This document shows, piece after piece, positions 35,049-44,514 of a stretch of DNA of 64,000 nucleotides (its first letter is position 1; the number at the start of each line of letters is the position of its first letter). The stretch is taken from contig JAFIEI010000007.1 in assembly GCA_020832565.1 (NCBI GenBank), positions 1-64,000 on the forward strand. The letters run 5' to 3'. Position numbers and translations under genes: made by a program. Below the pieces are notes generated by a model. It was not told the origin of the DNA, made no database searches, and worked only from the letters and a program-made list of their open reading frames with translations. The DNA is from Salinarimonas sp. GTDB lineage: Bacteria; Pseudomonadota; Alphaproteobacteria; Rhizobiales; Beijerinckiaceae.

Positions 35049-36029
35049 TCATATATCGAAGGAAATCATGTTCTTCATGACCATAACGCCAAACAACATC
35101 CAGACTGCGCAGATACCGAGAACGATCTTGCCTGTCAGTGTCAGCCAGAGGAGTTCGATATAGCTCGGGCTGGAGATGTAGGTCATGATAGCCACGATGA
35201 AGGGCAGTGCCGCGATGATTGCCGCGGAGGCTTTGGCCTCCATGCTCATCGCCTGGATCTTGCCTTTCATTTTCTTGCGCTCGCGCAGCACCCGCGACAG
35301 GTTGGCGATGGCTTCCGACAGATTGCCACCGGCCTTGGTCTGAATGGTGATCACCGTGGCGAAGAATGAGGATTCCGCGACTGGCACCCGTTCGGCCATC
35401 CGTTCGAGCGCGTCCGACAGGGTGACCCCCATGGCCTGGGACTCGGTGACGAGGCGAAACTCGCTGCGAATGGGATCCTCTGCGGATGCTGCGATTTCGC
35501 GGATGCAATCGCCTAGCGGAAGTCCCGCCCGGATACCGCGCACGATGATGTCCATCGCATCGGGCAACTCCGTGATGAATTTCTCGATGCGCTTCTTCGC
35601 CAGGTACCCGATGATCCAGTTCGGCAGCCCGAGCCCTCCGGCAAACGCCGCAAGGCCCGCGACAATGGCGCTTCCGCCGGTCAGCACATAAAGGAGCAGG
35701 CCGACCAGGAGGCCGAGCCCCGCACTCGCCAGATAGAATCGCGACTTGGGCCAGTCGAGCCCGGCATGCGCGAGGCGCTCCTCCAGCGACGCCTTGTTGC
35801 GGCCCCGCTTCTCCTCGATCTCGCGCAGGGTCTGCACGATCTGGTCACGGCGCTGGGCGGAATCGCGCGGCGCGCGTTCGACCCGTTGGTTCGGCGCCTT
35901 CGCCATGAGTGCCTGTTGCCGCTTTTCGGCGCGCTTCTCACCGGAAAGGAGCGGATACAGGAAGACCTGCGCCATGCCGCCGACAGCGACCGCGATCAGA
36001 ATGACGAGTATGATGTCGCGCATGTCCAT
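35049..36029 (-). CDS. tadB: TadB, inner-membrane platform protein of the Tad pilus
   Basis: A 326-residue T2SSF-domain protein. N-terminal membrane segment, a charged cytosolic linker with EEKRGRNKASLEERLAHAGL, two central membrane segments, then the T2SSF core with LPDAMDIIVRGIRAGLPLGD and TIQTKAGGNLSEAIANLSRV, and C-terminal membrane segments. ATG 36029 gives the normal N-terminus MDMRDIILVILIAV; the frame continues upstream without family features. Confidence 0.93.
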   Translation of the reverse strand: MDMRDIILVILIAVAVGGMAQVFLYPLLSGEKRAEKRQQALMAKAPNQRVERAPRDSAQRRDQIVQTLREIEEKRGRNKASLEERLAHAGLDWPKSRFYLASAGLGLLVGLLLYVLTGGSAIVAGLAAFAGGLGLPNWIIGYLAKKRIEKFITELPDAMDIIVRGIRAGLPLGDCIREIAASAEDPIRSEFRLVTESQAMGVTLSDALERMAERVPVAESSFFATVITIQTKAGGNLSEAIANLSRVLRERKKMKGKIQAMSMEAKASAAIIAALPFIVAIMTYISSPSYIELLWLTLTGKIVLGICAVWMLFGVMVMKNMISFDI

Positions 36030-36057
36030 GGCGGTACCCTGTTCTCCCAATAGCTGT

Positions 36058-37566
36058 TCAGGTCGGCTCGTTCGCCGCCTCCATGGCGTCGAGAGCCGTA
36101 GCGAGCTGCTCTTCGACGCCGTAATAGCGTGCGCGCTCCCAGAAGCCTGGACGGCCAATGCCGGTGGAGCGATGGTTACCGATCAGGCGGCCGTTCTGGT
36201 CTTCGCCGAGTATGTCGTAGAGGACGATGTCCTGAGTAACGATCACGTCACTCTCCATGCCCAGCACCTCGGTAATGTGCGTGATGCGGCGCGAGCCGTC
36301 ACGCAGACGCGCGGCCTGGATGATCACGTCGATCGAGGACACGATCATCTCGCGGATGGTTTTGGAGGGCAGGGCGAAGCCGCCCATGGTGATCATCGAT
36401 TCGATACGTGACAGGCATTCGCGTGGCGAGTTGGCGTGCAGCGTGCCCATCGAGCCGTCATGGCCGGTATTCATCGCCTGCAGGAGATCGAACGCCTCGG
36501 GTCCGCGCACCTCGCCCACGATGATGCGTTCGGGGCGCATGCGCAGGCAGTTGCGCACGAGATCGCGCATGGTCACCTGACCCTGCCCCTCGAGATTGGG
36601 CGGGCGCGTTTCGAGGCGGACCACATGCGGCTGCTGCAGCTGCAGTTCCGCCGCATCCTCGCAGGTGATGACGCGCTCATCGTGTTCGATATAATTGGTG
36701 AGGCAGTTCAGCAGCGTCGTCTTGCCGGAGCCGGTTCCGCCCGAGATCACGACATTGGCGCGTACCTTGCCGATGATCTTGAGCACCTCCGCGCCCGCTG
36801 GAGAGATCGCGCCGAACTTGACCAACTGATCCAGGGTCAGCTTGTCTTTCTTGAACTTACGGATGGTCAGGGCCGGCCCGTCGATCGCGAGCGGCGGGGC
36901 GATCACGTTGACGCGCGAACCATCCGGGAGGCGCGCATCGCAGATCGGGCTCGATTCGTCGACGCGGCGACCGACCTGAGAGACGATGCGCTGGCAGATG
37001 TTCATCAGCTGCTGCTCGTCGCGGAAGCGGACATTGGTCAGCTGGATCTTGCCGTCGACTTCGATATAGGTCTTGCGGGCATTGTTCACCATGATGTCGG
37101 CGATCTCGTCGCGCGCCAGAAGCGGCTCCAGCGGTCCGTAGCCCAGAACGTCGTTGCAGATGTCGTCGAGCAACTCCTCCTGCTCGGCGATGGAGAGCAC
37201 CACATTCTTGAGTGCGATGATCTCGTTGACGATGTCGCGGATTTCCTCGCGGGCGGAATCCGCGTCGAGACGCGCCAGCTGTGCGAGGTCGATCGCCTCG
37301 ATCAGAGCGCCGAAGATCATGCTCTTGGTCTGGTAGTACTCGTCCGAGCGCTGTCGCGTATCGACGGCGACGGGCTTCTGCCGAAGCGGTTCCGGCGGCG
37401 GCAGCGGGTCGGCATTGAATGTGCCGGTAGGGCGCGGATTTTCGACCGGCAGCACCGGCACGGCCGGCTCGGTCGCCGAGGATTCCGGCTTGGCCTCTGG
37501 ACGCGCGGCAGGCATGCGCGGCTGGGCCGGTTGCTGATTTCCGATCGAGGATCTCTTGCCGAACAT
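36058..37566 (-). CDS. cpaF: CpaF/TadA secretion ATPase of the Tad pilus
   Basis: A 502-residue type II/IV secretion ATPase. After a Pro-rich N-terminal 60 residues comes the N-terminal domain, then Walker A VISGGTGSGKTTLL, the Asp box, Walker B in RMRPERIIVGEVRGPEAFDL and the His box GTLHANSP. All catalytic motifs are intact. It powers pilus extension and retraction from the cytosol. ATG 37566 follows AGAGAG. Confidence 0.97.
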   Translation of the reverse strand: MFGKRSSIGNQQPAQPRMPAARPEAKPESSATEPAVPVLPVENPRPTGTFNADPLPPPEPLRQKPVAVDTRQRSDEYYQTKSMIFGALIEAIDLAQLARLDADSAREEIRDIVNEIIALKNVVLSIAEQEELLDDICNDVLGYGPLEPLLARDEIADIMVNNARKTYIEVDGKIQLTNVRFRDEQQLMNICQRIVSQVGRRVDESSPICDARLPDGSRVNVIAPPLAIDGPALTIRKFKKDKLTLDQLVKFGAISPAGAEVLKIIGKVRANVVISGGTGSGKTTLLNCLTNYIEHDERVITCEDAAELQLQQPHVVRLETRPPNLEGQGQVTMRDLVRNCLRMRPERIIVGEVRGPEAFDLLQAMNTGHDGSMGTLHANSPRECLSRIESMITMGGFALPSKTIREMIVSSIDVIIQAARLRDGSRRITHITEVLGMESDVIVTQDIVLYDILGEDQNGRLIGNHRSTGIGRPGFWERARYYGVEEQLATALDAMEAANEPT

Positions 37567-37630
37567 ATGGATCACTCTCTGCGCGGTTGACGTTTGCTGG
37601 CGACCCTCTGACGGGGCGGGAACGGCCGGG

Positions 37631-38872
37631 TCATGACGCTGTTTTGCGTTTCAGGAACTTGGACAGGATCGGATCCAGAAGCCCGCCACGCTTGTGCTTC
37701 ATCTCCGTGCGCCCGACGAGCATGCCCGCCATCTCGGTGAAGATTTCCGCAGGCCGGCAACCGGGTTGCAATTCCGCAAGCATCTGGCCGTTATTGGCTG
37801 CCGAGCCGAAGAGCTGCGCATCGAAGAGCATCTCGGCGCTCAATTCGTGCCCTACCGCCTTGGTAAAGTCGCTGGGCGTGATCTCGGGACGCTTGGGCAG
37901 GCCCACGCGATTGAGCATCAACCGCGGCGGGTGATCGTTGGGGCGCTGCTGACGCAACAGATCGGCGAGATTCTTGGCGTTGCGTAATGATGCCAGTTCG
38001 GGCTCGGCCACGATGACGATATCGTCGGCAGCCAGGAGGAGGCGCTTCGTCCAGGCACTCCAGACATGCGGCACGTCGAGCACGATGCACGGAACGTTTG
38101 CGCGCAGGAGGTCCATCAACTGGTCGAATGCGGTCTCGGTCAGATCGCAGGTGCGGTCGAGTACGGCAGGTGCCGCAAGCAGCGACAGTTTTTCCGAACA
38201 TTTCGACATCAGGCGATCGACCACGTTCGCATCGAGCCTGTCGGGCGCGAAGATCGCTTCGGCGATGCCCTGCGGCGGATCCTGGTTGAAATCGAGGCCG
38301 GCCGTGCCGAAGGCGATGTCGAGATCGGCGACGACGGTCGCCATGTCGAGATCCTTTGAGAAGGCCCAGGCCAGATTATGGGCGACGGTGGAGGCGCCGA
38401 CCCCGCCCTTGGCGCCGATGACGGCCACGATCCGACCGACAGGATCCGAGCCCGGCGTGGTGAAGAGCCCGGAAATCGCACGCACCAGATCGACGGGCGA
38501 AAGCGGTGCGATCAGGTAATCGCTCACCCCGCGCCGGATCAGATCCCGGTAGAGCAACACGTCGTTGACATGCCCGACCACGAGAACCCGGGTTCCGGTA
38601 TCGCAGACTTCCGAGAGCTCGTCGAGATTGCGCAGAAACTGCGCCTGCTCGCTCTGGCCGACCTCCAGGATGATCACGTTCGGTGTCGGGGCCTGGGAGA
38701 AGGCGGCCACGGCACCGGCGGCACCGCCGGCCTGGACACGCAGATGCGCTTTCTGCATGCGCCGATCGGTCGCCGCCGTTTCCAGCGCCGTCGCGATGTC
38801 GGGCGAATCGCAAAACGCCTGGATCGTGACGCGCGGGACGGGCGCGATCATGTCGTCTTCATCGTGACTCAT
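37631..38872 (-). CDS. cpaE: CpaE/TadZ, ParA-like localisation factor of the Tad pilus
   Basis: A 413-residue protein with an N-terminal receiver-like domain (VIILEVGQSEQAQFLRNLDE) and a C-terminal ParA/MinD-like ATPase. Its Walker A is the deviant form GAKGGVGAST. It places the pilus machinery at the cell pole. The C-terminal about 20 residues are basic. It lies between cpaD and cpaF as usual. Confidence 0.94.
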   Translation of the reverse strand: MSHDEDDMIAPVPRVTIQAFCDSPDIATALETAATDRRMQKAHLRVQAGGAAGAVAAFSQAPTPNVIILEVGQSEQAQFLRNLDELSEVCDTGTRVLVVGHVNDVLLYRDLIRRGVSDYLIAPLSPVDLVRAISGLFTTPGSDPVGRIVAVIGAKGGVGASTVAHNLAWAFSKDLDMATVVADLDIAFGTAGLDFNQDPPQGIAEAIFAPDRLDANVVDRLMSKCSEKLSLLAAPAVLDRTCDLTETAFDQLMDLLRANVPCIVLDVPHVWSAWTKRLLLAADDIVIVAEPELASLRNAKNLADLLRQQRPNDHPPRLMLNRVGLPKRPEITPSDFTKAVGHELSAEMLFDAQLFGSAANNGQMLAELQPGCRPAEIFTEMAGMLVGRTEMKHKRGGLLDPILSKFLKRKTAS

Positions 38873-38934
38873 GACTTCATTGTCCTTCGTTCAAGACCTT
38901 GTCCTGCAGGGATTTCGCACCCGCTTACGTCTGA

Positions 38935-39750
38935 TCAGTTACCGACATCGCTTATGCCGCTGCGGCCATCCTGCCGGTAGTTGGTGGACGGATCGTTGCC
39001 TTCGCGCAGATTCTGGATATTCGCCGAACGCCGGACCGGATCGACGGCGCCGGGCGTGCGCCCGCGCACGAGGTCGACGGGATCGGCGATCTGGGCCGCG
39101 ACATTGCTTTGCGTTGCGCAGCCGTGATTCCAGTAGGGTTCGTTGCGCATGTTGAATCCGGGATCGCTGATGCCGAGATCCTGGGGCCATAGCCCGCACG
39201 GACCTTCGACCTGTGCCGCCATGTAGCGGAAGCTCAGGCGGATCGGTGCGGCGAGGCCCGATTGCGTCGGCTCGTAATGCGATACGGAATAGGCGTTTGC
39301 AGGGATGCCGGCATCGCGCAGTCGGGCACGCAGGGAATCCAGCGTGCGCCCGGCCCCTGCCTCGGAGCGTGGTACCTGAACGCTGATCCGCCCCTTGCCT
39401 TCCTTGCGGTACTTCGCAACGAAGCTGTCGAGATCCTCCGTCTGCCGGTCGTCGAGCCGGCTGCCCCGCATGAAGATGTCGAGATGGTGCGGCTTGTCGC
39501 TGAGCACGATCGGGTGCCGGTCGCGATAGTCGTAGGGGTAGATGGAGCCGGTTTGTACCACCCGATCCTGCGAACAGGCGGCCATGGCCAGTGCCGAAAG
39601 GGCGGCGAGGCCGATGCCGAGGCCTCGGTAGCCGGTCCGGAAAATGCGAGTGCGCTGCGTCATGCCAGCATTCCTTGATGTCGCGTCGCGTGCCGCTTCG
39701 GGTGGCGCGGGCGGGCGAATGGTCGGGTTTGCGATCACGGGAGAGGTCAT
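38935..39750 (-). CDS. cpaD: CpaD, Tad pilus outer-membrane lipoprotein
   Basis: A 271-residue CpaD protein. The lipobox LAMAAC follows a hydrophobic segment, and the mature part has the CpaD features RHPIVLSDKPHHLDIF and a C-terminal PCGLWPQDLG segment with four spaced Cys. ATG 39750 has a GAGGGAG site but leaves 29 residues before the lipoprotein signal; the ATG at 39663 (AAGGA site) starts the signal directly and may be the real start. It assists the CpaC secretin. Confidence 0.9.
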   Translation of the reverse strand: MTSPVIANPTIRPPAPPEAARDATSRNAGMTQRTRIFRTGYRGLGIGLAALSALAMAACSQDRVVQTGSIYPYDYRDRHPIVLSDKPHHLDIFMRGSRLDDRQTEDLDSFVAKYRKEGKGRISVQVPRSEAGAGRTLDSLRARLRDAGIPANAYSVSHYEPTQSGLAAPIRLSFRYMAAQVEGPCGLWPQDLGISDPGFNMRNEPYWNHGCATQSNVAAQIADPVDLVRGRTPGAVDPVRRSANIQNLREGNDPSTNYRQDGRSGISDVGN

Positions 39751-39763
39751 GGTTCGTACTCCC

Positions 39764-41521
39764 TCAATCCGCGATGAAGCCGAAGCGGCCCGGGGTGCCG
39801 CGCGCCGGCTGCGAGCCACCGGTCGTTCCGTACATCTGGTTGAAACGACCCATCAGGACGGCCTGCGGGTCGAATGCCTCGATGAAGCCGTCATCAGGAC
39901 GCGCGGCCTCGGCCTGCTCCATCGGCTTGGCGATGTAGGGCGAGACGAGAATCATCAGTTCGGTCTCCTGGCGCTGATAATCGCGCGAGCGGAACAGCGC
40001 ACCGAGGATCGGCAGATTCATCAGGCCCGGCATGCCGGCAACCGTCTGCCCGGTGCGCGTCGAGATCAGGCCGGCCGTCATCATCGTGCCGCCGGACGGC
40101 AGCTCGACGCTGGTTTCGGATTTGCGCACCTTCATGCCCGGGACGCTGGTGCCCAGCACCGTCGAGCTGTTCTCGAAATCGAGCTCGGACACTTCCGTCG
40201 AGACCCGCAGGGAGATGCGGTTCTCTGCGAGCACCACCGGGGTGAAATCAAGATTGATGCCGAAGGGCTTGAAATTAACCGACGGCACGCAGGCCGCATC
40301 GCCCGGCGGACAGGGGGTCAGCACCGGTATTTCGCCACCGGCCATGAAGCTTGCCGATTCGCCGGAAACGGCGACGAGTGTCGGTTCGGCGAGGGTCCGC
40401 GATACGCCCGCACGCTCGAATGCCTGAAGGGTGGCGCGAACGTCGAAGCCGCTGCCGCCGAAACTCGCCGTATAGCTGCCCCGTGTGCTGTCGAGGCCGG
40501 GATTGAGCGGGAACAGGGACGTCATGTCGTCGGACGAGAGTGTATTCCAGCCCACATTCGTCTGGATGCCGAACTGTTTGACCACCGCTCGGGCAACCTC
40601 GACCACGGCGACGCGCAGCATCACCTGGTCCTGCTCCTCGATGGTCAGCGAATTGATCACCGCCCCGCGTCCGCTCAGGTCACCGCCCTGGCGTCCGACG
40701 AAGGCCTCGGCGATATCGACTGCATGCTGTGCCTGGGTGGCGCTCGAAACCGAACCGGTGAGAATGATCGAATCACCGGCGGGCTGAACATCGATCCGCG
40801 CGCGGGGGAAGGAGCGGCGCAGCGTATCGCGCAATTCGCCCAGCTCACGCCCGACGGAAACCTCCAGCGTAGCAAGCTGGCGGCCATCGGCATCAAAGAT
40901 GAAGACCGAAGTCTCGCCGTCTTCCTGGCCGATCAGGAAAATCTTGCGCGTCGAGCGTACGACCGCATTGGCGACGGCAGGATTGGCGACGAAGACCTCC
41001 TTGGCGTCGCGTGGCAGATCGACGATCACCGATTTGCCGATACCGAGCCCGATGCGCCGCGTCCGCTGACCCTCGTGATCGCCGATCCGCACGACCGAAT
41101 CGCCATCGAATGACTGGTCCGCCCATTGCGAGGACTGACCCTTCCCGAAGCCGCCCTGATTGCGCGGATCGAAGTCCTTCGCCAGCACGGTGGTCGGAGC
41201 CATGTGGAGGAGGAGCGCCGTGGCGGCGCAGGCCAGAGAGGGTGCTGCGAGGCGCCATGCCCCAAAACTCGCGCCGCGCCTGCGCATCCGAGCCGGGGAC
41301 AGTTCGCCGGGATCGACTGCAGGTGCACCATCTTGGGTTCCGTTCCGGAGCGGAGTGGTCGCTGCGGCTTTTCTTGCTGCTGTCATGGCTGCTCTCTCTC
41401 GCAGGGAACGGGCGGCGAGGCCTGTATCCGGTGCCGGGGCCTGGGAGCGGACCGATGCCGTCCGGCTCAGCCGGAGATGGTCACGGATGGGTTTGTGCAT
41501 GGAGGGCTGAGATTCGGACAT
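39764..41521 (-). CDS. cpaC: CpaC/RcpA, Tad pilus outer-membrane secretin
   Basis: A 585-residue secretin. The N-terminal pilus domain (VDLPRDAKEVFVANPAVANA) and a BON-like part are followed by the secretin core (SLTIEEQDQVMLRVAVVEVA to GALFRSRDYQRQETELMIL). A hydrophobic export segment occurs only near residues 80-115 (WRLAAPSLACAATALLLHMA), so translation may really start at ATG 41386 (GAGAGAG site) or ATG 41287. The C-terminal pore domain is intact. It overlaps closely with cpaB (7-base gap). Confidence 0.93.
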   Translation of the reverse strand: MSESQPSMHKPIRDHLRLSRTASVRSQAPAPDTGLAARSLRERAAMTAARKAAATTPLRNGTQDGAPAVDPGELSPARMRRRGASFGAWRLAAPSLACAATALLLHMAPTTVLAKDFDPRNQGGFGKGQSSQWADQSFDGDSVVRIGDHEGQRTRRIGLGIGKSVIVDLPRDAKEVFVANPAVANAVVRSTRKIFLIGQEDGETSVFIFDADGRQLATLEVSVGRELGELRDTLRRSFPRARIDVQPAGDSIILTGSVSSATQAQHAVDIAEAFVGRQGGDLSGRGAVINSLTIEEQDQVMLRVAVVEVARAVVKQFGIQTNVGWNTLSSDDMTSLFPLNPGLDSTRGSYTASFGGSGFDVRATLQAFERAGVSRTLAEPTLVAVSGESASFMAGGEIPVLTPCPPGDAACVPSVNFKPFGINLDFTPVVLAENRISLRVSTEVSELDFENSSTVLGTSVPGMKVRKSETSVELPSGGTMMTAGLISTRTGQTVAGMPGLMNLPILGALFRSRDYQRQETELMILVSPYIAKPMEQAEAARPDDGFIEAFDPQAVLMGRFNQMYGTTGGSQPARGTPGRFGFIAD

Positions 41522-41528
41522 GGCGGCC

Positions 41529-42326
41529 TCAGGGGGTCGTCGTCTGGCGTGGGATGCCGAAGCGCACCACGGTCAGGCCACGGCGGTCCTCGTCGAGTTC
41601 CTCCTCGCCGAGATCGGCATCGGCCAGGGACCGCAGGGCCAGGGAGACGTGGCCTGTGCGCTGCGCCAGTGTCACAGCCTCTGCCTGGGCCGGCGTGAGT
41701 TCGAGGGTCGCGGTTTCGCCGTCGGCGCTGGGATTTCCCTGCGCATCCGTTTGCACGTTCTTGCCAATGGCGAGGACGCGTATGTTGCGCAGAAGAATTT
41801 CCGTCGACTGCTGGTCGCCCTGACCGCCGGCATCGTCGGTACGGAATGTGCGCAGCACGTCGACTCTATCATTTGGCAGAATGAAGCCGCCCGCAGTCGA
41901 CGAGCCGCGCGTATCAATCGAGATCGCCACGGCCCGTTTGCCTGCCGGCAGGATAGCGGACATGAAGCCGCCATTCTCCGACTGGATCAGGCGTTCGCGG
42001 CGAATCGGTTCGCCGGCAAGTATCTGGCTGCGCGCCAGGGAACCGGCGATATCGTCGAGGGCGTCGGGCCCGCCGGAGCGGGTGATCAGACCCACGGGAA
42101 CCGAATCCGCAGGCCAGTTCTGCCAGCGCAGATCCGCTCGGTTCAACCGCCGTCCCATCGGCAGATCGGCTGCCGCAACAAGGACTTCGGTGGTCGGCGC
42201 CGAGGGCTCCGATACCGTCACGACTTCTCTCGGAGGCGGCGGCTCGTTGCCGCCGCGCATCAGGAACATGGCGCCTATACCGGCGGTGACGGCGATGCCG
42301 AGGACGACAATCTGGGCTCGTTTCAT
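41529..42326 (-). CDS. cpaB: CpaB/RcpC, Tad pilus assembly periplasmic protein
   Basis: A 265-residue protein with an N-terminal membrane anchor (IVVLGIAVTAGIGAMFLM), a SAF domain (VLVAAADLPMGRRLNRADL) and the RcpC domain (GFILPNDRVDVLRTF). It links the secretin to the inner-membrane parts. It is the first gene of the cpaBCDEF-tadBC run, 400 bases downstream of flp with no cpaA between. Confidence 0.94.
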   Translation of the reverse strand: MKRAQIVVLGIAVTAGIGAMFLMRGGNEPPPPREVVTVSEPSAPTTEVLVAAADLPMGRRLNRADLRWQNWPADSVPVGLITRSGGPDALDDIAGSLARSQILAGEPIRRERLIQSENGGFMSAILPAGKRAVAISIDTRGSSTAGGFILPNDRVDVLRTFRTDDAGGQGDQQSTEILLRNIRVLAIGKNVQTDAQGNPSADGETATLELTPAQAEAVTLAQRTGHVSLALRSLADADLGEEELDEDRRGLTVVRFGIPRQTTTP

Positions 42327-42726
42327 GGCAGCTTAAATCCACGCGTCGCTTGTGTTGACGCCCGAATTCGAACACGCAATCGTCAACTTATGGTTAATCA
42401 GACGTATCAACCCGCAGAAACAGGCAAAAAAAATCAACCAAGGGATGCGCGGGATGTGCCGCGAACCGCTGAAACGCTTAAACTTGCGGTAGTTCGCCTC
42501 GAGACGTGTTGCAATTTTTGATGATGTAAGGCGCGGGTGGTTCCCGCTGCGATACCGCTGCCGGAAATACCGTGCAAGATGCCATTCGGTTCATGCCAAC
42601 AAGGCACCGTATCGTCGGGCCGACATGAACAGAGGCTCGGCACGATAGCGGACCGGGCGTATACCAGTGCGGGAAATGGGCGTGTTGCCCTGGAAGGTTA
42701 TCGGGAGAACGGTAGCGAAAACGCGA
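42327..42726. other. Gap between flp and cpaB, no prepilin peptidase
   Basis: These 400 bases hold no convincing gene. In most tad loci cpaA (tadV) lies here; its conserved GxGD motif and membrane segments are absent in all frames I read. The part nearest cpaB is AT-richer (GTCAACTTATGGTTAATC and an A8 tract) and probably carries the cpaB promoter, while the part near flp is GC-rich. Confidence 0.6.
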
Positions 42727-42921
42727 TCAAGGATCGGGTTCGTTTCCCTGCAGGGCGACGGTGATCTGCTCGCTCACGAAGACATAGAGATCGAAAACCT
42801 CGGCACCGACGCTGCGTGCCCCCGCTACGACGACGATCGCCATAATGACTGCAATGACGGCGTACTCCGTCGCCGTCGAGCCGGAATCGTCAGATGCGAC
42901 ACGCGCGAGCAAGGCTTTCAC
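42727..42921 (-). CDS. Flp-type pilin, divergent second copy
   Basis: A 64-residue Flp prepilin. After the leader VKALLARVASDDSG comes the processing site SG/STATEYAVIA with the conserved Glu+5 and Tyr+6, then a hydrophobic helix (VIAVIMAIVVVAGARSVG) and a longer, acidic C-terminus ending NEPDP. It differs from the canonical copy at 43107 (STATEYA against ATAIEYG). The start is GTG 42921, with GGAGG five bases upstream. It may be a minor or alternative pilin. Confidence 0.87.
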   Translation of the reverse strand: MKALLARVASDDSGSTATEYAVIAVIMAIVVVAGARSVGAEVFDLYVFVSEQITVALQGNEPDP

Positions 42922-43047
42922 ATCAACCTCCGTGCGTCGAACATGCGCTTTCGCGCGCCGGATTAAGTGTCGCGCGAAATGAGACTGGTCGTTCGCGCCG
43001 AATGCTTGGCCGTCGGACTGACAGACGGGCAATCAGAAATGATCGCG

Positions 43048-43073
43048 ACAGCGCGCCGTAGTCGGCGCGCTGT
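43048..43073. terminator. Hairpin between the two flp genes
   Basis: Perfect 11-base arms ACAGCGCGCCG and CGGCGCGCTGT around the loop TAGT. A second hairpin (CGCCTGAA/TTCAGGCG, 43081-43098) lies next to it, nearer the flp stop. No T run follows on the minus strand. The pair probably stabilises or limits the upstream flp message, giving pilin excess over the downstream genes. Confidence 0.65.
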
Positions 43074-43106
43074 CCTGTAACGCCTGAAGGTTCAGGCGCT
43101 GGCGGA

Positions 43107-43283
43107 TCAGTCGCCAGCGCCGCCGATGGCAGTGCTGACCGCTTCGAACGTGGAGTCGAGTTCGTTGCCGAGCAGACGCAGGGCGCCGATGATCACGACG
43201 GCAATGAGGGCGGCGATCAGGCCATACTCGATGGCGGTGGCGCCGGATTCGTCATTTGCGAAACGGGAAAAAAGGTTCTTCAT
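43107..43283 (-). CDS. flp: Flp-type major pilin
   Basis: A 58-residue prepilin of standard form: a short basic leader MKNLFSRFANDESG, the processing site G/ATAIEYGLIA, a hydrophobic helix (ALIAVVIIGALRLLGNEL) and a short C-terminus. Cleavage by a CpaA-type peptidase would give a 44-residue pilin that polymerises into the Tad fibre. An AGGAG site lies 10 bases before the ATG 43283. It is the first gene of the minus-strand tad cluster. Confidence 0.95.
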   Translation of the reverse strand: MKNLFSRFANDESGATAIEYGLIAALIAVVIIGALRLLGNELDSTFEAVSTAIGGAGD

Positions 43284-43734
43284 GGTATTTAAGCTCCTGT
43301 CACGGTTGCCTGTTGAAATCCCCGCCGTCGCGCCGCAGCACGCCGCCGAGAACGAGTAGCAATGTAGGAGGGCTCTGTTTCAATGAAGTTAATTTGGTCG
43401 TCGAAACGAATTAATACTTGAAATCAGACCCGGATGGTTAACAAATAGCTGAGTAATCATTTGATAGGGATATTCACGTCTCCTTAATGCTTGGCAGAAT
43501 GCGCGAAGACATTCATGACTAATCAAAAGTTAAAACTTAGTAGAGCGGCAATCTGCAACATGCAGACGTACCTGCCCGGCGCCAAACAGCGCTTAATGCA
43601 ATATAGCAGCATTAAACAGAAAATGCGACCTTTGCGCGAAAAAATTTGATCAATGCCGGGTGATTAGCCATTCGTTCACCATTCGCCGGTAGAACGGTCT
43701 CGTGATTCCAAGAGACCGCGAAGTGAGCGAAATC
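43284..43734. other. Divergent tad promoter region
   Basis: About 450 bases without a gene, clearly AT-richer than the flanks, with many TTAA and ATTAA words (for example near 43384-43414 and 43439-43444). It separates flp on the minus strand from the CpaC-N-like gene on the plus strand and must hold both promoters. I could not find a full TTAA-N7-TTAA CtrA box or a convincing sigma70 pair. Confidence 0.5.
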
Positions 43735-44514
43735 ATGGCGCCTCGGTTGAAACGCGTAATTCGTCCCGCCCGTCTGACCCGTCCGCTGGGTATCGCGGTC
43801 GTATCTGCTGCGGCGCTGGGGCTCTTCATGATCTACCAGCCGCCCTGGCAGGCCACGGCGCAGGAGGCGGAGACGTCGCCGGCCGAGACGACAGGCGCTC
43901 CCGCGCAATCATCTGCTGCGCAGGCCTCTGGAGATTCCGATAGGCAATCTTCCGAGCAGGTCGCGCAGGCATCAGGCCCGCGCAACGTCAGTGACGCGCC
44001 TTATGCCTCCGGCGAACCGCGCCCGAATGCGGCGGCGGAGCAAGTGCAGGCGGAAGAACTCGCCCCTGCGGCGCAAACCCTTACGATTCCGTCCGGAGCA
44101 GCCGCGACGGCGCCCGGCGCGGGGGTTGCCGTCGAAAACGGTGCCTTCGTCGTACATGTCGATCATGCCAAGGTCGTGCGCCTGCCCGAGCGCACCCAGA
44201 CCGTCATCGTCGGCAATCCGATCATCGCGGATGTCACTGTGCAACGAAACGGCATTCTCGTCGTCACCGGCAAGAGCTTCGGCTCGACCAACATGATCGC
44301 CCTCGATGGTGCGGGCGCGCTCCTCGCCGAATCGATGATCAGCGTGCAGGCGCCGCAGGACTCGGTGGTGACCGTCCAGCGCGGACTCAACCGCGAATCC
44401 TACTCCTGTACGCCGACTTGTCAGCCTTCCCTGCAACTCGGCGACAATCCAGGCTTCTTCGACGGCGTCGGCGCGCAGGCGACACAGCGCAACGAACTGG
44501 CCACCCGCCGCTGA
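43735..44514 (+). CDS. Secreted protein with CpaC N-terminal-like pilus domain
   Basis: A 259-residue protein. A basic start and hydrophobic segment (LGIAVVSAAALGLFMIYQP) suggest export; a low-complexity Ala/Glu/Ser region runs to about residue 120; then comes a domain like the N-terminal part of the CpaC secretin (VVRLPERTQTVIVGNPIIAD, ILVVTGKSFGSTNMIALD). It lacks the secretin core, so it is not a pore. A Cys pair (CTPTCQP) lies near the end. It probably interacts with CpaC or the pilus base. ATG 43735 is preferred to GTG 43702. A good intrinsic terminator follows. Confidence 0.82.
   Translation: MAPRLKRVIRPARLTRPLGIAVVSAAALGLFMIYQPPWQATAQEAETSPAETTGAPAQSSAAQASGDSDRQSSEQVAQASGPRNVSDAPYASGEPRPNAAAEQVQAEELAPAAQTLTIPSGAAATAPGAGVAVENGAFVVHVDHAKVVRLPERTQTVIVGNPIIADVTVQRNGILVVTGKSFGSTNMIALDGAGALLAESMISVQAPQDSVVTVQRGLNRESYSCTPTCQPSLQLGDNPGFFDGVGAQATQRNELATRR

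Noticed and set aside
43284-43734. CtrA box in the flp promoter region
   Set aside because: TTAA words are frequent there but none has the required 7-base spacing.
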